Below, piece after piece: positions 1-6,478 of a stretch of DNA of 24,587 nt (positions are counted from its first letter, which is position 1; each line of letters opens with the position of its first letter). A program made the position numbers and the translations under genes. Under the pieces are notes generated by a model. It worked only from the letters and a program-made list of their open reading frames with translations. It searched no databases and had not been told where the DNA came from. Source of the stretch: DASZTV01 sp036267875 (GTDB lineage Bacteria > Actinomycetota > Actinomycetes > JAFAQI01); the NCBI GenBank assembly GCA_036267875.1, contig DATAVE010000095.1, positions 1 through 24,587 of the forward strand. The letters are read 5' to 3'.

Positions 1-891
1 CGCGTCTCCGCCACGGCGCTGAACGAAATCGCGAGCCTTGACGAAGTACTCCTGCTGGATGTCCAGGGCGCTGGCTTCGCGGCCGTTGGCGAGCTTGACC
101 GTACGACGCCCGGTCACGTCGTGACTGACCTCGCGGATCGCGCGGATCGCGTTCTCCAGTGTGAGGTCGCGCATCACCACGCCGGCCTCGATCATCCGCA
201 GCACGAGGTCCGTCGTACCGATCTTCAGCAGTGTCGTCGTCTCCGACATGTTGCTGTCGCCGACGATGACGTGCAGCCGGCGGAACCGCTCCGCGTCGGC
301 GTGCGGCTCGTCGCGAGTGTTGATGATGGGGCGACTGCGCGTTGTCGCCGACGAGACCCCTTCCCAGATGTGCTCGGCGCGCTGGCTGACGCAGTAGACC
401 GCGCCGCGCGGCGTGAGCAACACCTTGCCGGCGCCGCAGATGATCTGGCGCGTCACCAGGAACGGGATGAGTACGTCGGCGAGGCGACTGAACTCGCCGT
501 GGCGCCCGACGAGGTAGTTCTCGTGGCAGCCGTAGGAGTTGCCGGCCGAGTCGGTGTTGTTCTTGAACAGGAAGATGTCGCCAGCGATGCCCTCCTCGCG
601 CAGCCGCCGTTCGGCGTCCATCAGCAGGCCCTCGAGAGTCCGCTCCCCCGCCTTGTCGTGCGTGACGAGCTCGATGACGTCGTCGCACTCTGGTGTCGCG
701 TACTCCGGATGGGAGCCGACATCGAGGTAGAGCCGGGCGCCGTTCTTCAGGAAGACGTTGCTGCTGCGACCCCATGAAACGACGCGCCGAAACAGGTATC
801 GCGCGACCTCGTCCGGAGACAGACGGCGCTGACCGCGGAACGTGCACGTGACGCCGTACTCGTTCTCGAGGCCATAAATCCGCCGGTCCAC
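1..891 (-). CDS. pafA: Pup--protein ligase PafA (C-terminus beyond window)
   Basis: PafA uses ATP to activate the C-terminal Glu of Pup and joins it to substrate lysines, marking proteins for the proteasome. The reading frame opens with VDRRIYGLENEYGVTC and continues through RRLSPDEVARYLFRRVVSWGR and NGARLYLDVGSHPEYATPECD, which are family signatures. Glu9 and Glu11 of the ENEYG segment and Asp57 of LYLDVG correspond to the conserved nucleotide/Mg and catalytic positions. KNNTDSAGNSYGCHENYL and INTRDEPHADAERFRRLHVI follow. The 297 codons present are about two thirds of the usual 450; the rest lies before position 1. I chose the GTG at 889-891 because it matches the conserved N-terminus and sits 6 nt after a TACGCT -10 element, with no ribosome binding site. 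Dop, its paralogue, is at 4906-6438; the LDVGSHPEY motif distinguishes PafA from Dop (VDHAHPE). Confidence 0.97.
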   Translation of the reverse strand, partial: MDRRIYGLENEYGVTCTFRGQRRLSPDEVARYLFRRVVSWGRSSNVFLKNGARLYLDVGSHPEYATPECDDVIELVTHDKAGERTLEGLLMDAERRLREEGIAGDIFLFKNNTDSAGNSYGCHENYLVGRHGEFSRLADVLIPFLVTRQIICGAGKVLLTPRGAVYCVSQRAEHIWEGVSSATTRSRPIINTRDEPHADAERFRRLHVIVGDSNMSETTTLLKIGTTDLVLRMIEAGVVMRDLTLENAIRAIREVSHDVTGRRTVKLANGREASALDIQQEYFVKARDFVQRRGGDA

Positions 892-897
892 GAGCCG

Positions 898-903
898 AGC
901 GTA
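898..903 (-). promoter_or_regulatory. Candidate leaderless -10 element of pafA
   Basis: On the minus strand TACGCT ends 6 nt before the pafA GTG, and no purine-rich ribosome binding site is present. TANNNT at this spacing is the usual arrangement of actinobacterial leaderless genes. No good -35 is visible. The CRP-like palindrome at 962-977 would be centred near -79 relative to a start at the GTG. Confidence 0.5.
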
Positions 904-915
904 CGGCGCGCGGGC

Positions 916-944
916 TTGACGCGGCGCCCGCCGGGCAGGATGTT
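916..944 (+). promoter_or_regulatory. Candidate -35/-10 promoter of the trypsin-fold gene
   Basis: TTGACG (916-921) matches five of six bases of the -35 consensus. It is followed, after 17 nt, by GATGTT (939-944), a weak -10. Transcription would start near 951, so the palindrome at 962-977 would lie just downstream, where a bound factor would block rather than activate. Confidence 0.35.
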
Positions 945-961
945 GCCGAGGCGTAACGAAG

Positions 962-977
962 TGTGACCTGAGTCACA
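962..977. promoter_or_regulatory. CRP/GlxR-type palindromic operator
   Basis: TGTGACCTGAGTCACA is a perfect match to TGTGA-N6-TCACA, the consensus for cAMP receptor proteins such as Rv3676 and GlxR; the six-base arms are exact inverted copies. It lies in the 101-nt divergent region between pafA and the trypsin-fold gene. It is about 79 bp upstream of the predicted pafA start and 15 bp before the predicted GTG of the other gene. That the host has a CRP-family regulator is inference. Confidence 0.6.
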
Positions 978-992
978 AGCGTGGAGGTGTCT

Positions 993-1778
993 GTGAGGCC
1001 GCGGATTGTTCGCGTTGGAGTCGCCACGACGACTGCCGCTCTGCTCGGCCTGCCCGCGCTCGCGGGCTTGCCCGGAGCGACGGTCGCGGCCGCGACGACC
1101 AAGACCATCCACCCGGGCGGCGAGGTCAACTTTGGTGGGATCAGCTGCGAGATCGGCGCAGTCCTGCGACAGGGCCACGCGGTCTATCTCGCGGTGCCTG
1201 CATCGTGCGGCGGGATCGACCTCGGGAAGGTCCAGAACGGGTGCGTCGAACCCATCACACCGCTGGGCGTCCCTGCGTTCATCGGCGGTGCGAGGTACCG
1301 CGGCACGGTGGTCTACAACTCGTTCACCGAGATGCAGAAGACCGGTGTGCTGAACCAGAACCACTGCTACTACAACGATCTTGCGCTAGTCAGGGTCGAT
1401 CGACGCGACCGGGTCCGCGTCACCTCGACAATCCCCGACACCGCGGGGCCGAAGGCAGTCCCGAGCTCGATGCCGTCTTCAGGCACGGCCCTGCGGCTGG
1501 GCTCGGCGACCGGGTCGGCCGGGGCGACCCACAACGCCGGTTGGGCTACCGAACTGACCTCGATGGCGATGTTGAAGACCGCAGATGCCGGAGCGCCCGT
1601 CACGGTCGGCAACAAGCTGTTCGGGATGCTGACGGTGCTGCCGGCAGGTCCGATCCCTGATGTGCCGTTGATGCAGACGCCCGGGCAGGTCTACAGCCTT
1701 GCCAAGGCGATCAAGCTGCTGCGCGCTGTCCCGAGGTTTCGCCACATCCGGCTGGTACGAGCGGGGCAGCAGGTCTAG
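993..1778 (+). CDS. Secreted trypsin-like serine protease homologue, predicted catalytically dead
   Basis: The 261-residue product begins with a short basic segment and a hydrophobic stretch (about 8-35) ending in small residues, so it is probably exported. The mature part looks like a small trypsin/streptogrisin-type domain. SCEIGAVL...VPASCGG (Cys52 to Cys72) resembles the disulfide that brackets the active His, NDLALVRV (Asp129) is the Asp motif, and ADAGAPV aligns with the GDSGGPV active-Ser loop. The residue before Cys72, normally His, is Ser71, and the active Ser is Ala199. Only the Asp survives, so it should not cleave peptides by this mechanism. Cys84 and Cys125 could form a second disulfide. 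I prefer GTG 993 because GGAGG (983-987) precedes it by 5 nt; GTG 981 and 987 are alternatives. It is divergent from pafA and convergent with prcA. Its role is unknown. Confidence 0.8.
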   Translation: MRPRIVRVGVATTTAALLGLPALAGLPGATVAAATTKTIHPGGEVNFGGISCEIGAVLRQGHAVYLAVPASCGGIDLGKVQNGCVEPITPLGVPAFIGGARYRGTVVYNSFTEMQKTGVLNQNHCYYNDLALVRVDRRDRVRVTSTIPDTAGPKAVPSSMPSSGTALRLGSATGSAGATHNAGWATELTSMAMLKTADAGAPVTVGNKLFGMLTVLPAGPIPDVPLMQTPGQVYSLAKAIKLLRAVPRFRHIRLVRAGQQV

Positions 1779-1799
1779 CCCTCGGCCGAGCTACCCCGC
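1761..1799. terminator. Hairpin between convergent trypsin-fold gene and prcA
   Basis: GCGGGGCAGC (1761-1770) pairs with GCTACCCCGC (1790-1799) with one mismatch, and the loop contains the palindrome CTCGGCCGAG (1781-1790). It spans both stop codons, which are only 12 nt apart, and could act in both directions. There is no T tract, so the call is tentative. Confidence 0.35.
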
Positions 1800-2486
1800 G
1801 AGAATCTCGGCGACCGCCGCGTCGCGGAGACGACGGAACTTCCGGCGTGGTCGGCTTCGCTCCAGGATCGCAACCTCGAGCGCCTCAGCCGCGATCTCTC
1901 GCGGCTCGCTGTCCGCGGCCTTGAGGGCTCGTACCGCGAGCTTCACCGCCTCACTGAGGTCCATGTCCTCACGTCGGTCTTCGCGCAGCACAGCGCCGAC
2001 CTCGTCAGCGGAGGCGCCCATGACGACGATGCCCTCTTCATCCGCGACGCTGCCGTCGTAGGTGAGGCGGTAGAGCTGGTCACTCACGGGTTCGTCGCCG
2101 ACCTCCGCGACCGTGAGCTCGACCTCGAACGGCTTCTCGCCGCCGCTCGAGAAGATCGTGCCGAGAATCTGGGCGTAGGTGTTGGCAAGCGCCCGGCCGG
2201 TCACATCACGGCGGTCGTAGGAATAGCCGCGTAGGTCGGCCATGCGGACACCTGCGACTCGGAGATTCTCGAACTCGTTGTACTTGCCGACGGCTGCGAA
2301 CCCGATTCGGTCGTAGATCTCGGAGATCTTGTGCAGCGCGCTGGAGGTGTTCTCGGTGACGAAGAGGATGCCGCCGCCGTAGCTCATGACAAGCACGGCG
2401 CGACCGCGGGCGATGCCCTTGCGGGCGTAGTCCGCGCGGTCCTTCATGACCTGCTCGGGTGAGACGTAGCCGAAGGGCATCGTCAT
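1791..2486 (-). CDS. prcA: Proteasome alpha subunit PrcA
   Basis: This subunit forms the outer heptameric rings of the 20S core, gates the entrance and receives the Mpa ring. At 231 residues it has the usual length of actinobacterial alpha subunits. The N-terminus FGYVSPEQVMKDRADYARKG is the conserved gate and first helix, followed by GIARGRAVLVMSYGGGILFVTEN and KISEIYDRIGFAAVGKYNEFENLR. It lacks the N-terminal Thr of beta subunits, as expected. The GTG/ATG region reads M-T-M: ATG 2486 and ATG 2480 are both possible starts, with AGAGGA about 12 nt upstream of the first. It follows prcB by 54 nt and is probably co-transcribed with it. The C-terminal tail is basic and variable, ending in Leu-Ala-Gly. 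Confidence 0.97.
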   Translation of the reverse strand: MTMPFGYVSPEQVMKDRADYARKGIARGRAVLVMSYGGGILFVTENTSSALHKISEIYDRIGFAAVGKYNEFENLRVAGVRMADLRGYSYDRRDVTGRALANTYAQILGTIFSSGGEKPFEVELTVAEVGDEPVSDQLYRLTYDGSVADEEGIVVMGASADEVGAVLREDRREDMDLSEAVKLAVRALKAADSEPREIAAEALEVAILERSRPRRKFRRLRDAAVAEILAG

Positions 2487-2540
2487 CGCTGGTCGTGGTC
2501 CTCTCTAGTCCGGCTGTTGTCGATTACTGCGGAGACTGCC

Positions 2541-3395
2541 CTAGTGCAGAGGGGCTTGCGGGCCGCCGGGGCTGGTCATGCGTTCGGCGACCACCTGCTC
2601 GGTGATCGTGGCGACCTCGTGGTCGGGAAGCCGGCGGAAGCCGTCGGTGGTAACCGAGGTGATGACGGGATAGATCCGGCGGGTGAGGTCCGGCCCGCCG
2701 GTCGCAGAGTCCTCGTCGGCTGCGTCGTAGAGCGCGTGTACGACGGCAAGGACCGCGTCAGCCTCGGCGAAGTTGTCGCGGTAGAGCTTCTTCAACGCAC
2801 CGCGCGCATAGACGCTGCCCGAGCCGACCGAGTGGAAGTTGCGCTCCTCGTAGCGGCCGCCAGTGACGTCATAGGAGAAGATCCGGCCGGCTGTCTCTGG
2901 GTTCGTGGACTCCAGGTCGTAGCCGGCGAACAGCGGCACGACCGCGAGGCCCTGCATCGCCATCGGCAGGTTGTTGCGGATCAGCAGCGAGAGTCGGTTG
3001 GCCTTGCCCTCAAGGCTCAGGACGACGCCTTCGAGCTTCTCGTAGTGCTCGAGCTCGACCTGGAAGAGGCGGACGAGCTCGATCGCGACACCTGCTGTGC
3101 CTGCAATCCCTACCGCCGAGAACTCGTCGGCCTGGAAAACCTTCTCCATGTCACGCTGGGCGATGACGTTGCCCATCGTTGCGCGACGGTCGCCGGCAAG
3201 GATCACGCCGGTCGAATGCGTGACCGCGACGATCGTGGTGCCGTGCGGGGCCTCGATCGGCGTCGCGTTGGCCATCAGCTGAGCGCGACGTCCCGGCAGC
3301 AGCTCAGGGGCATGCACGCCGAGGAAGTCACTGAATGACGACGAGCCGGGCTGGAAGAACGCGGCCGGAAGCGTCGTGCCGTCGGAGAGATCCAC
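2541..3395 (-). CDS. prcB: Proteasome beta subunit PrcB (precursor)
   Basis: The catalytic subunit of the 20S proteasome is made with a propeptide that is removed during assembly. The 284-residue product has a 52-residue propeptide containing SSSFSDFLGVHAPELLPG, followed by HG|TTIVAV. Cleavage would expose Thr53 as the nucleophile. Counting from it, Asp17 (GDRRAT) and Lys33 (RDMEKVF) are present, as are IAGTAGVAIELVRLFQVELEHYEKLEG and YDAADEDSATGGPDL. The active site is therefore complete. The start is the GTG at 3393-3395; no strong ribosome binding site precedes it, and the ATG 16 nt upstream is out of frame. The gene follows the endonuclease VII-like gene by 47 nt rather than abutting pup as in mycobacteria, so its expression depends on transcription through that gene. 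Confidence 0.97.
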   Translation of the reverse strand: MDLSDGTTLPAAFFQPGSSSFSDFLGVHAPELLPGRRAQLMANATPIEAPHGTTIVAVTHSTGVILAGDRRATMGNVIAQRDMEKVFQADEFSAVGIAGTAGVAIELVRLFQVELEHYEKLEGVVLSLEGKANRLSLLIRNNLPMAMQGLAVVPLFAGYDLESTNPETAGRIFSYDVTGGRYEERNFHSVGSGSVYARGALKKLYRDNFAEADAVLAVVHALYDAADEDSATGGPDLTRRIYPVITSVTTDGFRRLPDHEVATITEQVVAERMTSPGGPQAPLH

Positions 3396-3442
3396 CGCGC
3401 CAGCCTGTCATGACACCGACCTGATCGCGCGGAAGGGTTCGC

Positions 3443-4024
3443 TCAGAGCACAGGCAGCTCGTCGAGGGCGCCGGGATGCGACGGCCCCACATACTCGATG
3501 ACGACGTCCACCGGCGGGAGATAGGCCCGCTTCGGGACTCGGCGATAACCCGCAACCGCAAGGTAGTCGGCCAAGGACTCAAGGACCTGCGCCCTGTCGC
3601 GAACGTTGCCGAGCGCCTGGTTGCAGTTGAAGCAGAGAAGTCCGCGCCCCACCTCATTCGTCGCGTGGTCGTGATCGACGTGTTCCGGGTTCGGCTTCCC
3701 ACACCCTGCACACCGCCCGCGCTGCGCGACGAGCATCCGATCGACCTCGGCCTGACCGATTCCGTAGCGCGCGCGTAGGTGGTATTCGCGCCCGCCGCCA
3801 TACAGCCGGTCACGGGACTCGCGACCTCGGGCGTTGTGGCAAGGCTTGCAGTAGCTGGCGTAGCCATTGCGGCCCGAGCGATTTCGCGGAAACTCCGACA
3901 ACGGCTTCAGCGACTGGCAGTCACAGCACCACGCGTGTCCGTCTGGCGCGACGCGAGGCTCGCGAACGGCCTCGCCACGAGCCGCCTTCCGCTTCCGGTA
4001 CGAAGCCTTCGAACGCTCGCGCAT
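3443..4024 (-). CDS. Endonuclease VII-like (His-Me finger) protein, remaining open frame after an amber codon
   Basis: The 193-residue open frame starts at an internal ATG, codon 46 of the original gene. It holds a zinc module (CCDCQ... to SYCKPCHNARGRESRDRL, with CxxC pairs 24-29 residues apart). The recombination endonuclease VII domain follows: RCAGCGK, then HVDHDHATNEVGRGLLCFNCNQALG. The four Cys bind zinc, and the first His of HVDHDH and its Asp/His partners form the nuclease centre. The domain therefore looks intact. AAGG lies 5 nt before this ATG, which is 12 nt after the amber codon, so termination-reinitiation could produce it. The family includes phage T4 endonuclease VII, which resolves branched DNA. 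Its place between pup and prcB implies co-transcription with proteasome genes; a role there is not established. Confidence 0.8.
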   Translation of the reverse strand: MRERSKASYRKRKAARGEAVREPRVAPDGHAWCCDCQSLKPLSEFPRNRSGRNGYASYCKPCHNARGRESRDRLYGGGREYHLRARYGIGQAEVDRMLVAQRGRCAGCGKPNPEHVDHDHATNEVGRGLLCFNCNQALGNVRDRAQVLESLADYLAVAGYRRVPKRAYLPPVDVVIEYVGPSHPGALDELPVL

Positions 4025-4159
4025 ACAGACCTTGCACTAGCTGCTCCGCGAGGCGATGCCTCGGGGCGCGTACGAGAAATCATCAAGCGACTTCAGCTCG
4101 CCACAGTCCCGACAACGCTTGGCTGGCCTTTCCAACGAAGAATCAGACGAAACGGACAT
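3443..4159 (-). pseudogene. Full-length endonuclease VII-like gene interrupted by in-frame TAG at codon 41
   Basis: From ATG 4157-4159 the frame reads through CRDCGELKSLDDF and IASRSS, reaches TAG (4037-4039), and continues in the same frame with CKVCMRERSKASYRKRK into the downstream protein. Without the stop the product is 238 residues with two copies of a zinc module. In the second copy the same place reads ASYCKPC, so the stop sits exactly where a Tyr (TAC or TAT) is expected before CKVC, consistent with a single TAC-to-TAG change. The ATG lies 6 nt after the pup stop. The 5' part is too long and too well conserved in pattern to be chance. Sequencing error, a real nonsense mutation or suppression are all possible. 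Confidence 0.8.
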
Positions 4160-4165
4160 TAGGGC

Positions 4166-4375
4166 CTATTCGCCCCCCTTCTGCACGTAGCCACGCACGA
4201 ACTCCTCGGCATTTTGCTCTAAGACACTGTCGATCTCGTCGAGGATGGCGTCGACGTCATCGGTCAGCTCGGCGTGCCGTTCCTGCACATCCGAGGTGTC
4301 GATCTCCTCGACCTCAGCCACGTCTTCGGTCTTGCGTGACGCGCTCTTCTGGCCGCCGTCGTCGCGAGTCGTCAT
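4166..4375 (-). CDS. pup: Prokaryotic ubiquitin-like protein Pup
   Basis: Pup is the small disordered tag that PafA links to lysines and that Mpa's coiled coil captures. The product is 69 residues, acidic and low in complexity, and ends NAEEFVRGYVQKGGE. DDVDAILDEIDSVLEQNAEEFVRGY is the conserved C-terminal half that binds Mpa and the ligase. The final residue is Glu (GAA at 4169-4171), not Gln, so it is ready for ligation without Dop deamidating it. The start is fixed by a perfect AGGAGG 7 nt upstream; longer frames upstream are not supported. The gene opens a new transcription unit, because the gene between it and dop is on the other strand, and is followed after 6 nt by the endonuclease VII-like gene. 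Confidence 0.97.
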   Translation of the reverse strand: MTTRDDGGQKSASRKTEDVAEVEEIDTSDVQERHAELTDDVDAILDEIDSVLEQNAEEFVRGYVQKGGE

Positions 4376-4381
4376 TGCAAG

Positions 4382-4387
4382 CCTCCT
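4382..4387 (-). promoter_or_regulatory. Ribosome binding site that fixes the pup start
   Basis: A perfect AGGAGG on the minus strand lies 6-7 nt before ATG 4373-4375. It contrasts with the leaderless pattern of many genes here, suggesting strong pup translation. Confidence 0.85.
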
Positions 4388-4407
4388 GAGTACTGGTCTG
4401 ACCTCAA

Positions 4408-4413
4408 ACGCTA
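4408..4413 (-). promoter_or_regulatory. Candidate -10 element for pup
   Basis: TAGCGT on the minus strand would start transcription near 4401, leaving a leader of about 26 nt that contains the AGGAGG. The -35 region is poor. The hexamer is identical to the -10 candidate of the divergent DUF3291 gene. Confidence 0.35.
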
Positions 4414-4437
4414 CTCGGCGGCTGTGACGAGACGGCT

Positions 4438-4443
4438 TAGCGT
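4438..4443 (+). promoter_or_regulatory. Candidate leaderless -10 element of the DUF3291 gene
   Basis: TAGCGT ends 6 nt before GTG 4450, with no ribosome binding site between them, which fits a leaderless transcript beginning at the GTG. Confidence 0.5.
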
Positions 4444-4449
4444 GGCGGC

Positions 4450-4902
4450 GTGGAAGCCACGGCCTGGCACCTTGCGCAGCTGAACGTCGGAGTCGTCCTC
4501 GCACCGGTTGACGACGAGCTGATGAGCGGCTTCGTCGAAGGGCTCGATCCGATCAACGCCATCGCCGACTCCGCGCCCGGCTTCGTCTGGCGACTGCAGG
4601 ACGACTCTGGCGCCGCGACGTCGTTCCGAATCACCGACGACGACCGACTGCTCGTGAACATGTCCACTTGGGCATCAGCCGAGGCACTGCACGACTTCGT
4701 CTTCCGCACCGAGCACACCGACTATCTGCGGCGCCGGCGCGAGTGGTTCGAGGTCCCGACGCAGCCGACCACCGTCCTCTGGTGGGTGCCGGCCGGCCAC
4801 CAGCCGAGCCTCGACGAGGCGGCCGATCGGCTGGCGACACTACGCGCGAACGGGCCGACTCCAGAGGCCTTCACGCTGCGTGATCAGTTCCCGCCTCAGT
4901 AG
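4450..4902 (+). CDS. DUF3291 family protein
   Basis: This 150-residue soluble protein has the pattern of the DUF3291 family. It opens with WHLAQLNVGVVLAPVDDELMSGFVEGLDPINAIADSAPGFVWRLQ, continues with LLVNMSTWASAEALHDFVFRTEHTDYLRRRREWFE, and has VLWWVPAGHQPSLDEAADRLATL near the end. The family has a dimeric alpha-beta-barrel appearance like stress-responsive or monooxygenase-type small proteins, but no activity is known. The GTG start is supported by the -10 element 6 nt upstream. The gene lies opposite to its neighbours: divergent from pup (74 nt shared region) and convergent with dop (stops 3 nt apart). It thus separates dop from pup. Nothing in the protein points to a proteasome role. Confidence 0.85.
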   Translation: MEATAWHLAQLNVGVVLAPVDDELMSGFVEGLDPINAIADSAPGFVWRLQDDSGAATSFRITDDDRLLVNMSTWASAEALHDFVFRTEHTDYLRRRREWFEVPTQPTTVLWWVPAGHQPSLDEAADRLATLRANGPTPEAFTLRDQFPPQ

Positions 4903-4905
4903 CCC

Positions 4906-6438
4906 TCAGCGAGTGCTGGTGATCTCGTCGACCAGCTGGGCGGCGGTGTCGCAGCGCGCGAGGAGCCCCTCGACGTGCGCCTTGGTGCCCCGCAACGGCT
5001 CCAACATCGGCACCCGCTGCAACGAATCGCGTCCGACGTCGAAGATGACCGAGTCCCACGACGCCGCCGCGACATCCACGGCGTACTTCGACAGGCATCG
5101 GCCGCGGAAGTAGGCGCGGGTGTCGGTCGGCGGCTCGAGGACGGCGCGAGAGATCTCCTCGTCACTCAGCAGCCGGCGCATCCGCCCACGCGCCACCAGC
5201 CGGTTGTAGAGGCCCTTGTCCTTCCGCACGTCGCTGTACTGAAGGTCGACCAGCTGAAGCTTGTGCGCGCTCCAGTCGAGCCCCTCGCGCTCTCGGTATC
5301 CCTCGAGCAACGAAAGCTTCGCGACCCAGTCGAGCTCTCCCGCAAGCGACATCGGATCGTCGGCAAGCCGGATCAGCACCTGCTCCCACTCGGCAAGCAC
5401 GTCGAGCGTCTCCGCATCCGCATCGGCGCCGTACCGGGACGAGACGAACTTCCGTGCCTGCTCGAGGAACTCCGACTGCAGCTCCAGCGCGGTCACGGTG
5501 CGACCGTCCCGCAGCTTCACGCTGTGCTTCAGTGATGCATCGTGCGAGATCGCGCGGAGCGCCGCCACTGGTGAGTCGATCCCGAGGTCGACCCCGTTCT
5601 CGACGAACCAGCCCTCCTCGATCATCGAAAGCACGATCGACGTCATGCCGATCTTGAGGTAGATCGAAAGCTCGCTCATGTTCGCGTCGCCGATGATCAC
5701 GTGCAGCCGGCGGTATCGCTCCGGGTCGGCATGCGGCTCGTCCCTGGTGTTGATGATCGGGCGCTTCAAGGTGGTCTCGAGTCCGACCTCGACTTCGAAG
5801 AAGTCCGCGCGCTGCGAGACCTGGAAGCCATGCCCGTGCCCGTCCTGACCGATCCCCACCCGCCCGGCGCCGCAGACGACCTGCCGCGTGACGAAGAACG
5901 GCGTGAGGTAGCGGACGATGTCGGCAAACGGCGTCTCGCGCCGCATCAGGTAGTTCTCGTGAGCGCCGTACGACGCGCCCTTGTTGTCGGTGTTGTTCTT
6001 GTACAGCTGGATCTGTCCAGCGCCCGGGATCCGTACGGCGTGCTCCGCCGCCCTCGCCATCACGAGCTCCCCCGCCTTGTCCCACACCACGGCATCCCGC
6101 GGATTGGTCACCTCTGGCGACGAGAACTCAGGATGCGCATGATCGACGTAAAGCCTCGCGCCGTTCGTCAGGATCGCGTTGGCGAGACCGACCTCGTCGT
6201 CGCCCAGCACGTCCGGCTCGCGGCTGGTCGCGCCGCCGGCGTCGAACCCGCGCGCATCCCGCAGCGGTGACTCCTCTTCGAAGTCCCACCGCGGATTGCG
6301 GTCACGCGAGCCGTGGTTGGTCGAGTTGAGATAGGCATTGACGATCTGGCTCGACGCCAGCATGTGGTTGGCAGGACCCTGCCCCGGCACCGCAATGCCG
6401 TACTCGGTCTCCGTGCCCATGACACGCTTGACCGCCAT
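4906..6438 (-). CDS. dop: Depupylase / Pup deamidase Dop
   Basis: Dop removes Pup from substrates and, in organisms whose Pup ends in Gln, converts that Gln to Glu. The 510-residue product is of normal length. It begins MAVKRVMGTETEYGIAV, with Glu10 and Glu12 in the nucleotide/Mg site, and has the Dop-specific segment WDFEEESPLRDARGFD (about 51-66). NGARLYVDHAHPE places the catalytic Asp at 99. KNNTDNKGASYGAHENYL, INTRDEPHADPERYRRLHVIIGDAN and QYSDVRKDKGLYNRLV follow. VDHAHPE rather than VGSHPEY separates it from PafA. The ATG follows a TAGCCT element by 6 nt. mpa ends 40 nt upstream, so readthrough is also possible. As Pup already ends in Glu, Dop's needed job here is probably depupylation alone. 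Confidence 0.97.
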   Translation of the reverse strand: MAVKRVMGTETEYGIAVPGQGPANHMLASSQIVNAYLNSTNHGSRDRNPRWDFEEESPLRDARGFDAGGATSREPDVLGDDEVGLANAILTNGARLYVDHAHPEFSSPEVTNPRDAVVWDKAGELVMARAAEHAVRIPGAGQIQLYKNNTDNKGASYGAHENYLMRRETPFADIVRYLTPFFVTRQVVCGAGRVGIGQDGHGHGFQVSQRADFFEVEVGLETTLKRPIINTRDEPHADPERYRRLHVIIGDANMSELSIYLKIGMTSIVLSMIEEGWFVENGVDLGIDSPVAALRAISHDASLKHSVKLRDGRTVTALELQSEFLEQARKFVSSRYGADADAETLDVLAEWEQVLIRLADDPMSLAGELDWVAKLSLLEGYREREGLDWSAHKLQLVDLQYSDVRKDKGLYNRLVARGRMRRLLSDEEISRAVLEPPTDTRAYFRGRCLSKYAVDVAAASWDSVIFDVGRDSLQRVPMLEPLRGTKAHVEGLLARCDTAAQLVDEITSTR

Positions 6439-6444
6439 GCATCC

Positions 6445-6450
6445 AGGCTA
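6445..6450 (-). promoter_or_regulatory. Candidate leaderless -10 element of dop
   Basis: TAGCCT on the minus strand ends 6 nt before the dop ATG. It would give dop its own start even though mpa ends only 40 nt upstream. The GGAT inside the gap could also act as a weak ribosome binding site. Confidence 0.45.
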
Positions 6451-6478
6451 GTCGCCAGCCGCGATTTGACCCGGTTCT

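Noticed and set aside
121..777. Plus-strand 218-codon open frame over pafA
   Set aside because: It is the antisense shadow of pafA; its Arg/Asp/Val-rich composition is typical of high-GC mirror frames and pafA is unmistakable.
981..992. GTG 981 or 987 as start of the trypsin-fold gene
   Set aside because: The GGAGG at 983-987 overlaps or follows these codons and is correctly spaced only for GTG 993.
4037..4039. TAG read as pyrrolysine or a programmed recoding site
   Set aside because: Nothing in the window supports a pyrrolysine system, which is not expected in this group, and the second module shows Tyr at the equivalent position; nonsense mutation or sequencing error is simpler.
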